Shown here in pieces: positions 1 to 9,459 of a stretch of DNA of 14,766 bases; the stretch's first letter is position 1; every line of letters begins with the position of its first letter. The translations under genes and the position numbers were made by a program. The notes beneath the pieces were generated by a model. The model was not told the DNA's origin. It did not search any database and saw only the letters and a list, made by a program, of their open reading frames with translations. The stretch comes from an uncultured Actinomycetes bacterium (GTDB taxonomy: Bacteria > Actinomycetota > Actinomycetes > Nanopelagicales > Nanopelagicaceae): assembly GCA_903932885.1 (NCBI GenBank), contig CAIZHT010000002.1:1-14766 (forward strand), given 5' to 3'.

Positions 1-1
1 G

Positions 2-880
2 AAGTCACCGCTCTATAAAGGTGCGCTTTGGGATCCAGATGGAACAGCACTCGTTGACCCAGCACGCTTGGTGTGGGGATTAGAGCGGGCCTGTTTGAAA
101 CTTGGAGTTCGCATATTTGAAAATTCAAAAGTTGAATGGTTAGAGCGCACGAACAATGGAATGATTGTGCACTCACCTTATGGAAGCGTCTATGCACAAA
201 AGGTCGCACTTGCGACAAATATATTTACTCCACTAGTGCGCAGAGCAAAGAAATATGTTGTTCCTGTTTATGATTTCCAATTGGTTACCGAACCTCTGAC
301 TGCTGAGCAAATGGAATCAATAGGTTGGTCAGGTCGCGAAGGATTATCTGAGGCAGGAAACCAATTCCACTATTACCGAATGACTAAAGATAACGAAATT
401 CTGTGGGGTGGTTATGATGCAATTTATAATTTCCGCGGAAAAGTTCGTCAAGAATATGAAAGCGATGCGGAAACATATGCGCATTTAGCTGCCGATTTTC
501 TAGATACTTTCCCTCAACTCAAAGGAATAAAGTTCACGCACGGTTGGGGTGGGGCAATTGATACCTGTTCTCGCTTCTCGCCATTTTGGGGCAAGGCATA
601 CCGTGGCCGCGTTGCATATGTGCTTGGCTTTACAGGCCTTGGTGTTGGTGCAACTCGATTTGGCGCGCAAGTAATGCTCGATCTTTTAGATGGTAACGAT
701 AATGAACGTACTCGTTTGGCAATGGTGAGAAAAAAGCCAATGCCATTCCCACCAGAGCCTTTTAGATTTATCTTTATTCGTTTGACCCAGTGGTCAATCA
801 ATCGCGCTGATGAAAATAATGGAAAACGTAATCTCTGGCTCAAACTCCTAGATTTCCTAGGCTTAGGTTTCGATTCCTAA
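2..880 (+). CDS. FAD-dependent oxidoreductase of the DAO family (5' end outside the window)
   Basis: The frame is open from base 2 with no convincing start inside the window. The 292 visible residues are the middle and C-terminal part of a D-amino-acid-oxidase-fold flavoenzyme (COG0665, DadA/PuuB/OrdL-like). The fragment begins in a segment containing LWDPDG and VDPARL, typical of the region after the N-terminal FAD-binding motif. It has an ALATN segment near visible residue 70 and the C-terminal FAD-contacting motif GFTGLGVGATRFG near residues 209-221. The Rossmann GxGxxG motif must lie upstream. Such enzymes oxidise amine C-N bonds of amino acids or (glutamyl-)polyamines using FAD in the cytoplasm; the substrate cannot be read from sequence. 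The agmatinase-like gene starts 24 bases downstream, which suggests a shared role in amine or polyamine use. The family call is firm and the substrate is inference. Confidence 0.85.
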   Translation, partial: KSPLYKGALWDPDGTALVDPARLVWGLERACLKLGVRIFENSKVEWLERTNNGMIVHSPYGSVYAQKVALATNIFTPLVRRAKKYVVPVYDFQLVTEPLTAEQMESIGWSGREGLSEAGNQFHYYRMTKDNEILWGGYDAIYNFRGKVRQEYESDAETYAHLAADFLDTFPQLKGIKFTHGWGGAIDTCSRFSPFWGKAYRGRVAYVLGFTGLGVGATRFGAQVMLDLLDGNDNERTRLAMVRKKPMPFPPEPFRFIFIRLTQWSINRADENNGKRNLWLKLLDFLGLGFDS

Positions 881-904
881 TTCTTTACCCGTATCCTTAG
901 CAAC

Positions 905-1903
905 ATGACTAATCACGGCAATATGTATGGACCAAGTTTCACCTTTCTTGGTATCCCCGCCTGCGATCTTGATGATGCCGCAACATATGCCGATGCAGAT
1001 GTAATTATTCTTGGTGCTCCCATTGATAGCGGAACATCTCATAGATCTGGTGCGAAGTTTGGCCCACAAGCAATTCGCGGTGGTGATTATCTGCCGCACG
1101 ATGGCGAACGTCCACATTTAGCATTACGTACAGATGGATTGAAAGATTTGAAAGTTGTCGATGCGGGAGATTTATTGATGCCAGGAGGAGATTTAGTGGC
1201 ATCTCTTGAAGTACTCGCGCAAGCTACAGAAAAGATTTCTCGTGCAGGAAAGATTCCGGTCATTCTTGGTGGAGATCATTCGATTGCATCTGCAGATGTC
1301 GCAGGAATTGCTCGCCATCGAGGACTCGGCAAAATTTCAATGGTGCACTTTGATGCACATGCCGATACTGGTGAAGATCAGTGGGGCGCACTCGTTGGCC
1401 ATGGCACCCCAATGCGTCGATTGATTGATGGCGGATTCGTTCGAGGAGATCGCTTCTTGCAACTTGGTCTTCGCGGATATTGGCCAGATAACACAACTCT
1501 TGAATGGATGCGCGACCAAGGAATGCGTTCATATGAGATGACAGAGATTCATAATCGCGGGCTCAATAAAGTTTTGGATGAATCGTTTGCAACACTGACA
1601 AATGGATGTGATGGTGTATTCCTCTCTGTCGATATCGATGTTGTTGACCCAGGAATGGCTCCGGGAACTGGCACACCAGAACCTGGTGGAATGACGAGCC
1701 GTGAATTACTCGAAGCAGTACGCAGAATCTGTCTTGAATTACCAATTGTCGGAATCGATATTGTTGAAGTCGCACCAGCATTTGATACTGCTGATATCAC
1801 TGCAATTCTTGCAAACCGAGTTGTTCTAGAAGCACTCAGTGCTATTGCAAAACGAAGATCAGGTACGCCATATAACCCGACTCAGAATCTTCTTGATAGA
1901 TAA
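905..1903 (+). CDS. speB: Agmatinase / arginase-family ureohydrolase
   Basis: This 332-residue protein is a complete ureohydrolase, a family that hydrolyses guanidino compounds to an amine and urea with a two-manganese centre. All six metal ligands are visible: H125 in GGDHS, D150, H152 and D154 in FDAHAD, and D243 and D245 in SVDIDVVDP. HGTP (166-169) matches the substrate loop of agmatinases. Agmatine to putrescine plus urea is the likeliest reaction, but guanidinobutyrase and guanidinopropionase share these motifs. The start is the first ATG after the upstream gene's stop; M7 is an alternative, and no clear Shine-Dalgarno sequence is present. It lies 24 bases after an amine-type flavin oxidoreductase and 6 bases before dxr, so it is probably co-transcribed. 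Putrescine or nitrogen acquisition is the inferred role. Confidence 0.88.
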   Translation: MTNHGNMYGPSFTFLGIPACDLDDAATYADADVIILGAPIDSGTSHRSGAKFGPQAIRGGDYLPHDGERPHLALRTDGLKDLKVVDAGDLLMPGGDLVASLEVLAQATEKISRAGKIPVILGGDHSIASADVAGIARHRGLGKISMVHFDAHADTGEDQWGALVGHGTPMRRLIDGGFVRGDRFLQLGLRGYWPDNTTLEWMRDQGMRSYEMTEIHNRGLNKVLDESFATLTNGCDGVFLSVDIDVVDPGMAPGTGTPEPGGMTSRELLEAVRRICLELPIVGIDIVEVAPAFDTADITAILANRVVLEALSAIAKRRSGTPYNPTQNLLDR

Positions 1904-1909
1904 ATTCAT

Positions 1910-3052
1910 ATGCGTGAGATTGTAATTCTTGGCTCGACTGGCTCTATTGGTGTTCAGACCCTTGAAATAGTTGAAGCAAACCCAACTCTATTTCGTGTCA
2001 TTGCACTGACAAGTACAGGAAAGAATCCTTCGGTAATTATTGAGCAAGCAAAGAAGCATAAAGTTTCAGTAATCGGAGTGACTACCAATGCTGATGTAAT
2101 TCGCGACGCACTCCCTAATGTCACTGTTATTGATGGCCCAGAAGCATCAACAGAGATAGCGGCAATTACATGCGATGTTGTACTCAACGCAATAACTGGA
2201 TCTATTGGGCTTGGACCAACTTTGTCAGCACTAAAAGCAGGTAATCGAGTTGCACTGGCTAACAAGGAATCACTTGTTGCAGGCGGTGATTTAGTTATGA
2301 AATTAGCTAAGCCAGATCAACTTATTCCAGTTGATTCTGAGCACTCTGCTATTTGGCAATCGATGATGGCTGGAAAGAAAGATGAGGTCTCACGACTAGT
2401 ACTCACAGCAAGTGGCGGACCATTTCGTGAACGCGCAGATTTAAGTTCGGTAACGGTAGAAGATGCTCTTGCTCATCCAACGTGGTCAATGGGTCCAGTT
2501 GTAACGATAAATTCAGCAACTCTTGTAAATAAGGGATTAGAAATAATTGAAGCACATTATCTTTTTGGCCTGCCATATTCACGAATAGATGCAGTTATTC
2601 ATCCGCAATCAGTTATTCACTCAATGGTTGAATACATTGATGGATCAACAATTGCTCAAGCGAGTCCACCTAATATGAAGGGCCCGATTGCATATGCCAT
2701 CAATTGGCCAGATAGAGTCGCAAAGGCAACTGCGTCTATTGATTGGAGCACAACGCATCTCTGGAATTTTTCTCCCATTGATGTAGCACGTTTTCCTGCG
2801 ATTTCACTGGCACGTAGTTGTGGGGATGCTGGGGGATCAATGCCTGCAGTATTCAATGCCGCAAATGAAAGTTTTGTTGCAGCTTTTCTTGCACGAAAAA
2901 TTGCATTCACCTCTATTATCCAAGGTGTGGAAAAGGTTGTGCAGAAGCTTGCTGGAGAAAGTCAGAGTCTTCGAGATATCAACGATGTCAGTGCTATCGA
3001 GAAGAATGCTCGAGTAATGGCTGATTCGATAATCAAAGAAATGGTTGTGTAA
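1910..3052 (+). CDS. dxr: 1-deoxy-D-xylulose 5-phosphate reductoisomerase
   Basis: The 380-residue protein catalyses the NADPH-dependent conversion of DXP to 2-C-methyl-D-erythritol 4-phosphate, the first committed step of the MEP isoprenoid pathway. The NADPH-binding GSTGSIG is at residues 8-14 and NKESLV at 118-123. The divalent-metal ligands D142 and E144 lie in PVDSEHSAIWQ, and E211 is in NKGLEIIEA. H189 in HPTWSMG corresponds to the active-site histidine. IHPQSVIHSM (230-239) and NAANE (316-320) are also family hallmarks. Length is normal. The ATG follows speB by 6 bases with no evident Shine-Dalgarno sequence, and the TAA stop shares one base with the rseP start (TAATG). In many actinobacteria frr, cdsA and rlmN lie upstream of dxr; here amine-metabolism genes occupy that place. 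Confidence 0.97.
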   Translation: MREIVILGSTGSIGVQTLEIVEANPTLFRVIALTSTGKNPSVIIEQAKKHKVSVIGVTTNADVIRDALPNVTVIDGPEASTEIAAITCDVVLNAITGSIGLGPTLSALKAGNRVALANKESLVAGGDLVMKLAKPDQLIPVDSEHSAIWQSMMAGKKDEVSRLVLTASGGPFRERADLSSVTVEDALAHPTWSMGPVVTINSATLVNKGLEIIEAHYLFGLPYSRIDAVIHPQSVIHSMVEYIDGSTIAQASPPNMKGPIAYAINWPDRVAKATASIDWSTTHLWNFSPIDVARFPAISLARSCGDAGGSMPAVFNAANESFVAAFLARKIAFTSIIQGVEKVVQKLAGESQSLRDINDVSAIEKNARVMADSIIKEMVV

Positions 3053-4197
3053 TGCAGATATTGGGAATACTCGCTTTCGTCTTTGCGCTGCTCTTTTCAG
3101 TCATGATTCATGAATTTGGTCATTACCTAACAGCTAAACGCTATGGAATGAAAGTAAGTGAATTCTTCTTAGGGTTCGGTACTCGTATCTGGTCAACACA
3201 GCGTGGCGAAACCGAATTTGGATTGAAAGCAATTCCAGCAGGTGGTTATTGCAAAATTGAGGGAATGATTCCAACAGATGTCATGCCCGTTGGCGAAGAA
3301 GATCGCGCTTTCTACCGCGCATCATCTGGTCGCAAACTTATAGTTCTAGGAGCCGGTTCATTTCTTCACTTTGTATTGGGCTACATATTAATTTTCATTC
3401 TTTTTGCAGGTGTGGGTGTCAATCAACTTCTTCCAACGATTAGTCAGGTATCACCAAACTCTGGTGCAGCAGCGGCAGGCTTGCAGGTCGGAGATGAAGT
3501 TCTATCCATCAATGGCGTCAAGGTCAAAGATTGGTATAACGATGTCAAGGTAATCCGAAATTCTGGAGGCAAGACGCTCTCACTCGAGATCAAACGCGGC
3601 GTTGAGACACTTGCAATTGTTGCAACACCAACTCTCGAAGATGTAGATGGAAAACCGCGTTGGATTCTTGGAATCATCAACGAGATAGGCCTCAAACGAA
3701 CCAATCCAATAACTGCCTTCAAAAGTTCTGCAATCGTAACTCGAGATTTTATTGTTCAAAGTGTGAAATCACTCGGGCAATTACCTTCTAAAATTCCAGC
3801 GTTATGGGGCCAAAGTGTTGGCAATGAAGAACGCGATGCAAATGGCTTAGTGGGAGTTGTTGGTGTTGCACGCGCTTCTGGTCAAGCAGTTGGAAGTGAG
3901 AAGCTCTCACCTGCAGAGCGTTTTGCTACATTCATTCTGATTATTGCAAGTCTCAATATCTTTGTTGGAATTTTCAATCTCTTGCCATTGCTTCCACTCG
4001 ATGGTGGCCATATGGCGGTGGCAATTGCTGATGAGATTCGTGCATTCTTCGCTCGTCTTCGAGGTCGCCCAAGACCGGCAGGAATAGATGTAACTATTCT
4101 CACCCCAGTAACGATGGTTGTCTTCGTGCTACTTGCAGCGCTGACTCTGCTTCTACTCTTTGCCGATATTGTCAATCCAGTTATTCTCAATCTTTAG
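3052..4197 (+). CDS. rseP: M50B site-2 intramembrane zinc metalloprotease (RseP/Rip1)
   Basis: This 381-residue membrane protein is a regulated intramembrane protease that cuts transmembrane segments of anti-sigma factors and other substrates. The zinc-binding HEFGH (H20, E21, H24) lies in the first membrane helix. The third ligand region, [11 protein letters not shown] with D317, lies in a later helix. A PDZ domain spans roughly 125-195 ([17 protein letters not shown]). Hydrophobic segments occur near 1-22, 98-120, 292-315 and 350-376. The ATG overlaps the dxr TAA by one base, indicating translational coupling. The dxr-rip1-ispG order is the usual actinobacterial one, so the gene could equally be called rip1. 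Its substrates here are unknown. Confidence 0.94.
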   Translation: MQILGILAFVFALLFSVMIHEFGHYLTAKRYGMKVSEFFLGFGTRIWSTQRGETEFGLKAIPAGGYCKIEGMIPTDVMPVGEEDRAFYRASSGRKLIVLGAGSFLHFVLGYILIFILFAGVGVNQLLPTISQVSPNSGAAAAGLQVGDEVLSINGVKVKDWYNDVKVIRNSGGKTLSLEIKRGVETLAIVATPTLEDVDGKPRWILGIINEIGLKRTNPITAFKSSAIVTRDFIVQSVKSLGQLPSKIPALWGQSVGNEERDANGLVGVVGVARASGQAVGSEKLSPAERFATFILIIASLNIFVGIFNLLPLLPLDGGHMAVAIADEIRAFFARLRGRPRPAGIDVTILTPVTMVVFVLLAALTLLLLFADIVNPVILNL

Positions 4198-4229
4198 CGC
4201 GAACCCAATCTATAAGGCAGAATAGAGCC

Positions 4230-5381
4230 ATGGTTGATCTTGGAATTCCTAGCGCACCACCAGCAACCCTTGCTCCTCGCCGAAAGACGAAGCAACTCAA
4301 TGTTGGAGGAGTTGGCGTAGGCAGTGATTCACCAGTCAGCGTTCAATCTATGTGCACAACACTGACAGCTGATGTCAATGCAACTCTGCAACAAATTGCT
4401 GAACTAACTGCATCAGGTTGCCAGATCGTGCGTGTAGCGGTGCCGAGTCAAGATGATGCAGATGCACTAGCTCAAATTGCAAAGAAGTCACAGATTCCAG
4501 TTATCGCCGATATTCATTTCCAGCCAAAATATATTTTTGCTGCTATCGATGCAGGGTGCGCAGCGGTGCGCGTAAATCCAGGAAATATCAAACAATTTGA
4601 TGACAAAGTAAAAGAGGTTGCAAAGGCAGCAGGAGATGCGGGAATTCCAATTCGCATTGGCGTCAATGCAGGTTCATTAGATCCACGACTCCTTGCAAAA
4701 TATGGAAAAGCAACACCGGAAGCACTTGCAGAATCTGCTCTTTGGGAAGCATCTCTCTTTGAAGAACATGGCTTTAGTGATATCAAAATTTCAGTAAAGC
4801 ATCATGATCCTGTCACTATGGTCAAGGCGTATCGCCTACTTGCTGCGCAGTGTGATTATCCATTGCACTTGGGTGTAACAGAGGCTGGACCAATTTTCCA
4901 AGGCACAATCAAATCTGCAACAGCATTTGCAATTCTTCTTGCAGAAGGAATTGGCGACACAATTCGTGTCTCACTTTCTGCACCTCCAGTAGAAGAAGTA
5001 AAAGTTGGAATGTCTATTCTTGAATCGCTGAATTTGCGCCAGCGTAAACTTGAAATTGTCTCTTGCCCATCATGCGGTCGCGCACAAGTAGATGTTTATA
5101 CACTCGCTGAAAAAGTACAAGCTGGTTTGCAAGGAATGACAGTGCCATTACGTGTTGCAGTCATGGGATGCGTAGTAAATGGTCCGGGTGAGGCTCGTGA
5201 AGCAGATCTTGGAGTTGCATCAGGAAATGGAAAAGGCCAGATATTTGTAAAGGGTGAAGTTATAAAGACTGTACCTGAAGCCCAAATTGTTGAAACACTT
5301 ATCGAAGAAGCAATGAGATTGGCCGAAGAAATGGAAGCCGCAGGCGTTGCTTCAGGGCAACCAACTGTTGATATTCGATAG
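4230..5381 (+). CDS. ispG: 4-hydroxy-3-methylbut-2-enyl diphosphate synthase (flavodoxin/ferredoxin)
   Basis: The 383-residue protein (also GcpE) converts MEcPP to HMBPP, the penultimate step of the MEP pathway, using a [4Fe-4S] cluster. The cluster ligands are visible: C279 and C282 in [10 protein letters not shown], and C314 in [11 protein letters not shown], with E321 just after. The N-terminal TIM-barrel half carries [15 protein letters not shown] and the RVNPGNI phosphate-binding segment (114-120). Length is typical of bacterial two-domain IspG. It follows rseP after 32 bases and is in the same pathway as dxr two genes upstream. No strong Shine-Dalgarno sequence precedes the ATG. A TATAAG at 4211-4216 could be a -10 element but has no matching -35. 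Confidence 0.97.
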   Translation: MVDLGIPSAPPATLAPRRKTKQLNVGGVGVGSDSPVSVQSMCTTLTADVNATLQQIAELTASGCQIVRVAVPSQDDADALAQIAKKSQIPVIADIHFQPKYIFAAIDAGCAAVRVNPGNIKQFDDKVKEVAKAAGDAGIPIRIGVNAGSLDPRLLAKYGKATPEALAESALWEASLFEEHGFSDIKISVKHHDPVTMVKAYRLLAAQCDYPLHLGVTEAGPIFQGTIKSATAFAILLAEGIGDTIRVSLSAPPVEEVKVGMSILESLNLRQRKLEIVSCPSCGRAQVDVYTLAEKVQAGLQGMTVPLRVAVMGCVVNGPGEAREADLGVASGNGKGQIFVKGEVIKTVPEAQIVETLIEEAMRLAEEMEAAGVASGQPTVDIR

Positions 5382-5390
5382 GCTCACACC

Positions 5391-7115
5391 ATGTTGAGAA
5401 TGTCCACGCTATTTTTGCGTACTTTGCGTGATGATCCTGCAGATGCTGAAGTGGCAAGTCATCGCTTACTTGTGCGCGCTGGTTACATTCGTCGAATTGC
5501 TGCAGGGATTTATTCATGGTTACCACTTGGTTACATCACTCTTCGCAATATTGAGCGAATTGTTCGCGAAGAGATGGATAAAGCAGGTTTTCAGGAAGTC
5601 CACTTCCCAGCAATGCTTCCAAAAGAGCCATACGAACAGACAAATCGTTGGAATGAATATGGTCCCGATCTGTTTCGCTTGCAAGATCGAAAAGGCGGAG
5701 ATTATTTATTAGGACCTACACACGAAGAGATGTTTACCCTTATGGTCAAAGGGGAATATTCCTCTTATAAAGATTTACCAGTTTCTCTTTATCAAATTCA
5801 AACAAAATATCGCGACGAAACTCGTCCCCGTAGTGGAATCATCCGTGGCCGCGAATTTGTCATGAAAGATTCATACTCCTTCGACCTCACCGATGAGGGT
5901 TTAGTGCAGTCATACCAAAAGCATCGCGCGGCATATATAAAGACATTTGATCGCTTGGGAATGAAGTACAACATTGTGAGCGCCGTTGCGGGAGCAATGG
6001 GCGGTTCCAGTTCTGAGGAATTTCTAGCTCCATGCCCAACGGGTGAAGACACATATGTTCTCTGTGAAAAATGTGGCTATGCAGCAAATGTGGAAGCAAT
6101 GGTTACAAAAGTTGCACCAGCAGATAGTTCAAAAGTTGAGGCAATGGAAGTTATGGATACTCCAAATACTCCAACTATTGATTCACTTGTCTCACTTCTC
6201 AATGAACGCTTTAGTGGCGGATACACAGGTGCGAGCACACTAAAGAATGTGATGTTGATGGCTGATGAGAAAGCAATCTCAGTCCTTGTGCCAGGGGATA
6301 GAGAAGTTGATCTCAAGCGCTTACAAGCAAACTTGCCTGGAGTCAGTGAACTAAGAATTTTTGAAGAAGAAGATTTTGCAAAATTCAAAGGTTTAGTCAA
6401 GGGCTATATCGGACCACAAGATGCTGCAAAATTAGGAATCACTGTTTATGCAGATCCTCGCGTTGCAGTTGGAACGTCATGGGTAACGGGTGCAAATATA
6501 AAGGACAAGCACGCACGCAATGTTGTCAACGGGCGTGACTTTACTGTCACTGCATATGTTGAAGCGGCAGAGATAAAAAAAGGTGATGCTTGTCCAAAGT
6601 GTCAAACACCAGTAATTATTGATAGAGCAATTGAAATTGGCCACATTTTCCAACTTGGTCGCAAGTATGCAAAAGCACTCAATCTCACTGTTTTAGATAA
6701 AGATGGAAAGTCACAAGTTGTCACCATGGGTTCTTATGGAATCGGTGTTTCTCGAGCAGTGGCTGCTATTGCTGAGCAGACACATGATGAAATTGGACTT
6801 TCTTGGCCAGTTGAAGTTGCCCCAGCGAAAGTTCATATCGTTGCAACAGGCAAAGAAGATCTTCCCTTCGATACTGCAGAAAAACTTGCACTCGATCTTG
6901 AGGCGAAATCAATATCTGTGATGCTAGATGATCGTCGCGATGCGAGCCCTGGAGTCAAATTCAAGGATGCCGAGCTGATCGGTAATCCAATCATTGTTGT
7001 CGTAGGTAAAGCACTCGCTGAAGGAAATGTTGAAATTCGAGTTCGTCGCAGTGGTGAGAAGAGTGAAGTAAAAGTCGAAGCAGCAGTTGCTGCGATCGTT
7101 GCACTTCTCTCCTAA
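5391..7115 (+). CDS. proS: Prolyl-tRNA synthetase, bacterial type with editing insertion
   Basis: The 574-residue class II synthetase charges tRNA-Pro in the cytoplasm. Motif 2 contains [16 protein letters not shown] (141-156), and motif 3 contains GSYGIGVSR (447-455). A large insertion between them, roughly 224-410, matches the INS cis-editing domain that hydrolyses Ala-tRNA-Pro. It is flanked by the Cys pairs C225/C228 and C401/C404. GHIFQLG (417-423) follows, and a C-terminal anticodon-binding domain spans about 475-574. The start gives [13 protein letters not shown], the usual N-terminus of this type; the second ATG (M4) is a possible alternative. It begins 9 bases after ispG and ends 3 bases before the transporter gene, without a visible Shine-Dalgarno sequence. 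Confidence 0.97.
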   Translation: MLRMSTLFLRTLRDDPADAEVASHRLLVRAGYIRRIAAGIYSWLPLGYITLRNIERIVREEMDKAGFQEVHFPAMLPKEPYEQTNRWNEYGPDLFRLQDRKGGDYLLGPTHEEMFTLMVKGEYSSYKDLPVSLYQIQTKYRDETRPRSGIIRGREFVMKDSYSFDLTDEGLVQSYQKHRAAYIKTFDRLGMKYNIVSAVAGAMGGSSSEEFLAPCPTGEDTYVLCEKCGYAANVEAMVTKVAPADSSKVEAMEVMDTPNTPTIDSLVSLLNERFSGGYTGASTLKNVMLMADEKAISVLVPGDREVDLKRLQANLPGVSELRIFEEEDFAKFKGLVKGYIGPQDAAKLGITVYADPRVAVGTSWVTGANIKDKHARNVVNGRDFTVTAYVEAAEIKKGDACPKCQTPVIIDRAIEIGHIFQLGRKYAKALNLTVLDKDGKSQVVTMGSYGIGVSRAVAAIAEQTHDEIGLSWPVEVAPAKVHIVATGKEDLPFDTAEKLALDLEAKSISVMLDDRRDASPGVKFKDAELIGNPIIVVVGKALAEGNVEIRVRRSGEKSEVKVEAAVAAIVALLS

Positions 7116-7118
7116 ATA

Positions 7119-7901
7119 ATGCTCTTCGATATAACGCTTACAACAATTCTCTTTCTCGTATTTGCTTCATTTTTTGCAGGATTTGTTGATTCAATAGCAG
7201 GCGGCGGGGGACTCATCCAACTTCCCGCACTTCTTATTGGGCTGCCAAAGAGTGAAACAGTTACCGTACTTGGAACAAATAAGTTTGCATCTGTCTTTGG
7301 TACAACAACAGCAGCGGCCCTATATCGACGACAAATAAAGCCAGATCCAAAAGCGCTCATCGCAATGGCACTTCCCGCATTTATTGGCTCGATGGCAGGC
7401 GCACTCCTTGCTTCCAAACTTCCTACAGATGCAATGCGCCCAGTCGTGCTTGTTCTTCTCATTGCAGTTGCAATCTATACCTGGCGCAAACCAGATCTGG
7501 GTAAAGTTGAAATCTTGCGCCATGCTCCTAAGAAACACAATCAGATTGCGATGGCAGCTGGCTTGATCATAGGTTTCTATGATGGAATTTTCGGACCAGG
7601 TACTGGCTCATTTCTCATGCTCATACTTGTGGCAAGCCTTGGCTATGCATTCATTAGCGCTTCTGCAATTGCAAAAATTGTAAATGTCTCTACAAATATT
7701 GGGGCGATTATAATTTTTGGACTCAACGGTGTGATTCTCTGGCAATTAGGCGCACTTATGGCGATATCGAATGTAACAGGTGCCATTGTTGGCTCTCGTT
7801 TAGCAATCAAAGGTGGCTCAACACTTGTTCGAAAAGTCTTCTTGCTGGTGACCATGGCGCTAATCATCAAGGTAGGAATTGATACTTTTGCAAGTATGTA
7901 G
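7119..7901 (+). CDS. TauE/SafE family (DUF81) membrane transporter
   Basis: This 260-residue, strongly hydrophobic protein has the two-fold internal repeat of the TauE/SafE family. GFVDSIAGGGG (21-31) in the first half is echoed by GFYDGIFGPGTG (152-163) in the second, and TNK (53-55) is echoed by VNVSTN (188-193). About seven or eight membrane spans are predicted by eye. The family is proposed to export or import sulfonates, sulfoacetate, sulfite and similar organic anions, but most members have unknown substrates and I do not assign one. It starts 3 bases after proS, and its last codons overlap a promoter-like sequence for the next operon. Its neighbours give no hint of substrate. Confidence 0.88.
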   Translation: MLFDITLTTILFLVFASFFAGFVDSIAGGGGLIQLPALLIGLPKSETVTVLGTNKFASVFGTTTAAALYRRQIKPDPKALIAMALPAFIGSMAGALLASKLPTDAMRPVVLVLLIAVAIYTWRKPDLGKVEILRHAPKKHNQIAMAAGLIIGFYDGIFGPGTGSFLMLILVASLGYAFISASAIAKIVNVSTNIGAIIIFGLNGVILWQLGALMAISNVTGAIVGSRLAIKGGSTLVRKVFLLVTMALIIKVGIDTFASM

Positions 7902-7908
7902 TTACAAT
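7879..7908 (+). promoter_or_regulatory. Candidate vegetative sigma promoter for the rimP-nusA-ylxR-infB cluster
   Basis: TTGATA at 7879-7884 (five of six bases of the -35 consensus) and TACAAT at 7903-7908 (five of six of the -10 consensus) are separated by 18 bases. Transcription would begin near 7914-7916, about 20 bases before the rimP ATG. The -35 lies inside the last codons of the TauE-type gene and the -10 overlaps its TAG stop. This is a sequence match only; no start site has been measured. Confidence 0.5.
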
Positions 7909-7934
7909 TACCTCACAACTTAATAGAAAGATAA

Positions 7935-8417
7935 ATGAATATGACCGTACAAAGTTCCATAACAGAACTCATAGCTCCTGCTGTAACTAGTGCAGGATTC
8001 TTTCTAGAAGAAGTTCAGATCGCTAATCCTGGAAACCATCGAATCATTACATGCATTATTGATGGCACGTCTCCACTAAATTTAGATCAAGTAACAGAGA
8101 TTTCTCGCACAATCTCCGAGCTACTCGATGAAGCAACTTTCATGGGAGATACCGAATTCACTCTTGAAGTATCTTCACCTGGCTTAGATCGCCCTCTCAC
8201 TCAAGAGCGTCACTGGAAGAAAAATCTAACAAGACTTATCAAGGTGACCCATAGCGATGGAACAGAACTAATCGGACGATTGAAAGAGTATGACGATGTA
8301 AAGGCAACCCTTGTTGAAAATATCAAGGGCCGCGAGAAAACACATGTGGTCGCTTTTGCTGATATTAAGCGTGCAGTTGTTGAAGTCGAGTTCAATCGCA
8401 AAGGTGAACTTTCATGA
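7935..8417 (+). CDS. rimP: Ribosome maturation factor RimP
   Basis: The 160-residue protein is the 30S-subunit maturation factor RimP (YhbC), which assists late assembly of the small subunit. The hallmark LEVSSPGLDRPL lies at 78-89, joining an N-terminal alpha/beta domain to a C-terminal SH3-like barrel (about 94-155). The first ATG is taken; a second in-frame ATG follows at codon 3. AGAAAG at 7925-7930 is a weak ribosome-binding site. The gene opens the translation cluster, and its TGA stop overlaps the nusA ATG as ATGA. This TGA sits at the expected protein end, which shows that TGA acts as a genuine stop in this genome. Confidence 0.93.
   Translation: MNMTVQSSITELIAPAVTSAGFFLEEVQIANPGNHRIITCIIDGTSPLNLDQVTEISRTISELLDEATFMGDTEFTLEVSSPGLDRPLTQERHWKKNLTRLIKVTHSDGTELIGRLKEYDDVKATLVENIKGREKTHVVAFADIKRAVVEVEFNRKGELS
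8401..8407 (+). promoter_or_regulatory. Shine-Dalgarno sequence for nusA
   Basis: AAGGTGA matches the extended complement of the 16S rRNA 3' end and lies 6 bases before the nusA ATG, inside the 3' end of rimP. It is one of the two best ribosome-binding sites in the window. Confidence 0.75.
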
Positions 8418-9391
8418 GCGTTGATATGGCAGCACTTCACGAACTCACACAAGCAAAAGCAATTCCACTAGAAGCGCTCATTCATGAAATTGAACTTGCA
8501 ATTATTGAAGCATATAAAGAAACACCAGAACCAAAGCGCCAAGCATGGGCTCGTCTTGACAAAGAGACTGGCGAGATCAAAATCATTTATCCAACTTTTG
8601 ATGAAGAAGGAAATCGAAATGGCGAAGATTTTGATGAGTTAGAAGGCTTTGATCGCACAGCAACTTCAATCGTGCGCAAGACAATCAAACTCAAAATGCG
8701 GGCAACAAATGATGCTGAAATTGTTGGCGAATTTTCAGCCTCTGTGGGCGACGTTATCTCAGGAGTTGTTCAACAGGGTCGCGATCCAAAGATGATTCAC
8801 GTCAACCTTGGTCGAGTAGAAGGTCGTATTCCACCACAAGAACAAGTACCTGGCGAAATTTACAATCATGGTGATCGAATCAAATGTTTTGTTGTTGAAG
8901 TAAAACAAGGACTCAAGGGGCCAGAAATCATGCTCTCTCGAAGTCACCCAGCACTTGTAAAGCAACTCTTTGAATTTGAAGTACCTGAGATCAAAGATCG
9001 TATTGTAGAAATTATGGCTGTTGCTCGAGAAGCTGGTCAGCGCACCAAAATTGCTGTGCGCACACATCGCGCAGGAGTAAGTGCTAAAGGCTCTCTTATT
9101 GGTCCGATGGGTTCTCGTTCGCAAGCAGTTGCTAATGAATTACATGGCGAGAAGATAGATATCGTGGATTGGTCAGAAGATCCTGCGGAATTTGTTGCAC
9201 AAGCTCTATCACCAGCAAAAGTTTCTAAAGTTGAAATTGTTGATCTCATGACACGTTCTGCAAAGGTGACAGTTCCTGATTATCAACTCTCTTTAGCAAT
9301 CGGTAAAGATGGTCAGAATGCACGCCTTGCTGCGCGACTTACTGGATGGCGCATCGATATTCATCCTGATAACCCTGTAATCCCAACGTAA
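8414..9391 (+). CDS. nusA: Transcription termination/antitermination factor NusA
   Basis: The 325-residue RNA-polymerase-binding protein controls pausing, termination and antitermination. The N-terminal polymerase-binding domain covers about 1-105. An S1 domain follows at about 110-177, ending in IMLSRSHP. KH1 has GPMG at 230-233, and KH2 has AIGKDGQNARLAARLTGW at 295-312. No acidic C-terminal repeats are present, as is usual in actinobacteria. Within KH1, SRSQAV follows the GPMG loop where I expect QRVRAV in relatives, a mild departure. The start overlaps the rimP stop by four bases and has a strong Shine-Dalgarno sequence, so coupled translation is likely. A 68-base gap separates it from ylxR. 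Confidence 0.96.
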   Translation: MSVDMAALHELTQAKAIPLEALIHEIELAIIEAYKETPEPKRQAWARLDKETGEIKIIYPTFDEEGNRNGEDFDELEGFDRTATSIVRKTIKLKMRATNDAEIVGEFSASVGDVISGVVQQGRDPKMIHVNLGRVEGRIPPQEQVPGEIYNHGDRIKCFVVEVKQGLKGPEIMLSRSHPALVKQLFEFEVPEIKDRIVEIMAVAREAGQRTKIAVRTHRAGVSAKGSLIGPMGSRSQAVANELHGEKIDIVDWSEDPAEFVAQALSPAKVSKVEIVDLMTRSAKVTVPDYQLSLAIGKDGQNARLAARLTGWRIDIHPDNPVIPT

Positions 9392-9445
9392 TTTAGGGGT
9401 TTCTGCAGGGCAGGCGGTAAGGTTTACCCATTGGATTCGAGTGAA

Positions 9446-9449
9446 GAGG
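9446..9449 (+). promoter_or_regulatory. Shine-Dalgarno sequence for ylxR
   Basis: GAGG (within GAAGAGG, 9443-9449) lies 10 bases before the GTG at 9460 and supports that start. The spacing is at the long end of the usual range. Confidence 0.5.
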
Positions 9450-9459
9450 CGACTACGCG

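Noticed and set aside
4211..4216. TATAAG as a -10 promoter element before ispG
   Set aside because: No -35-like hexamer at a usable distance (TTGTCA at 4169-4174 is much too far), and the rseP-ispG gap is only 32 bases; too weak to list as a feature.
9416..9428. Hairpin GGTAA/TTACC between nusA and ylxR as a terminator
   Set aside because: Only 5 bp with a 3-base loop, no T-run follows, and transcription must continue into ylxR and infB.
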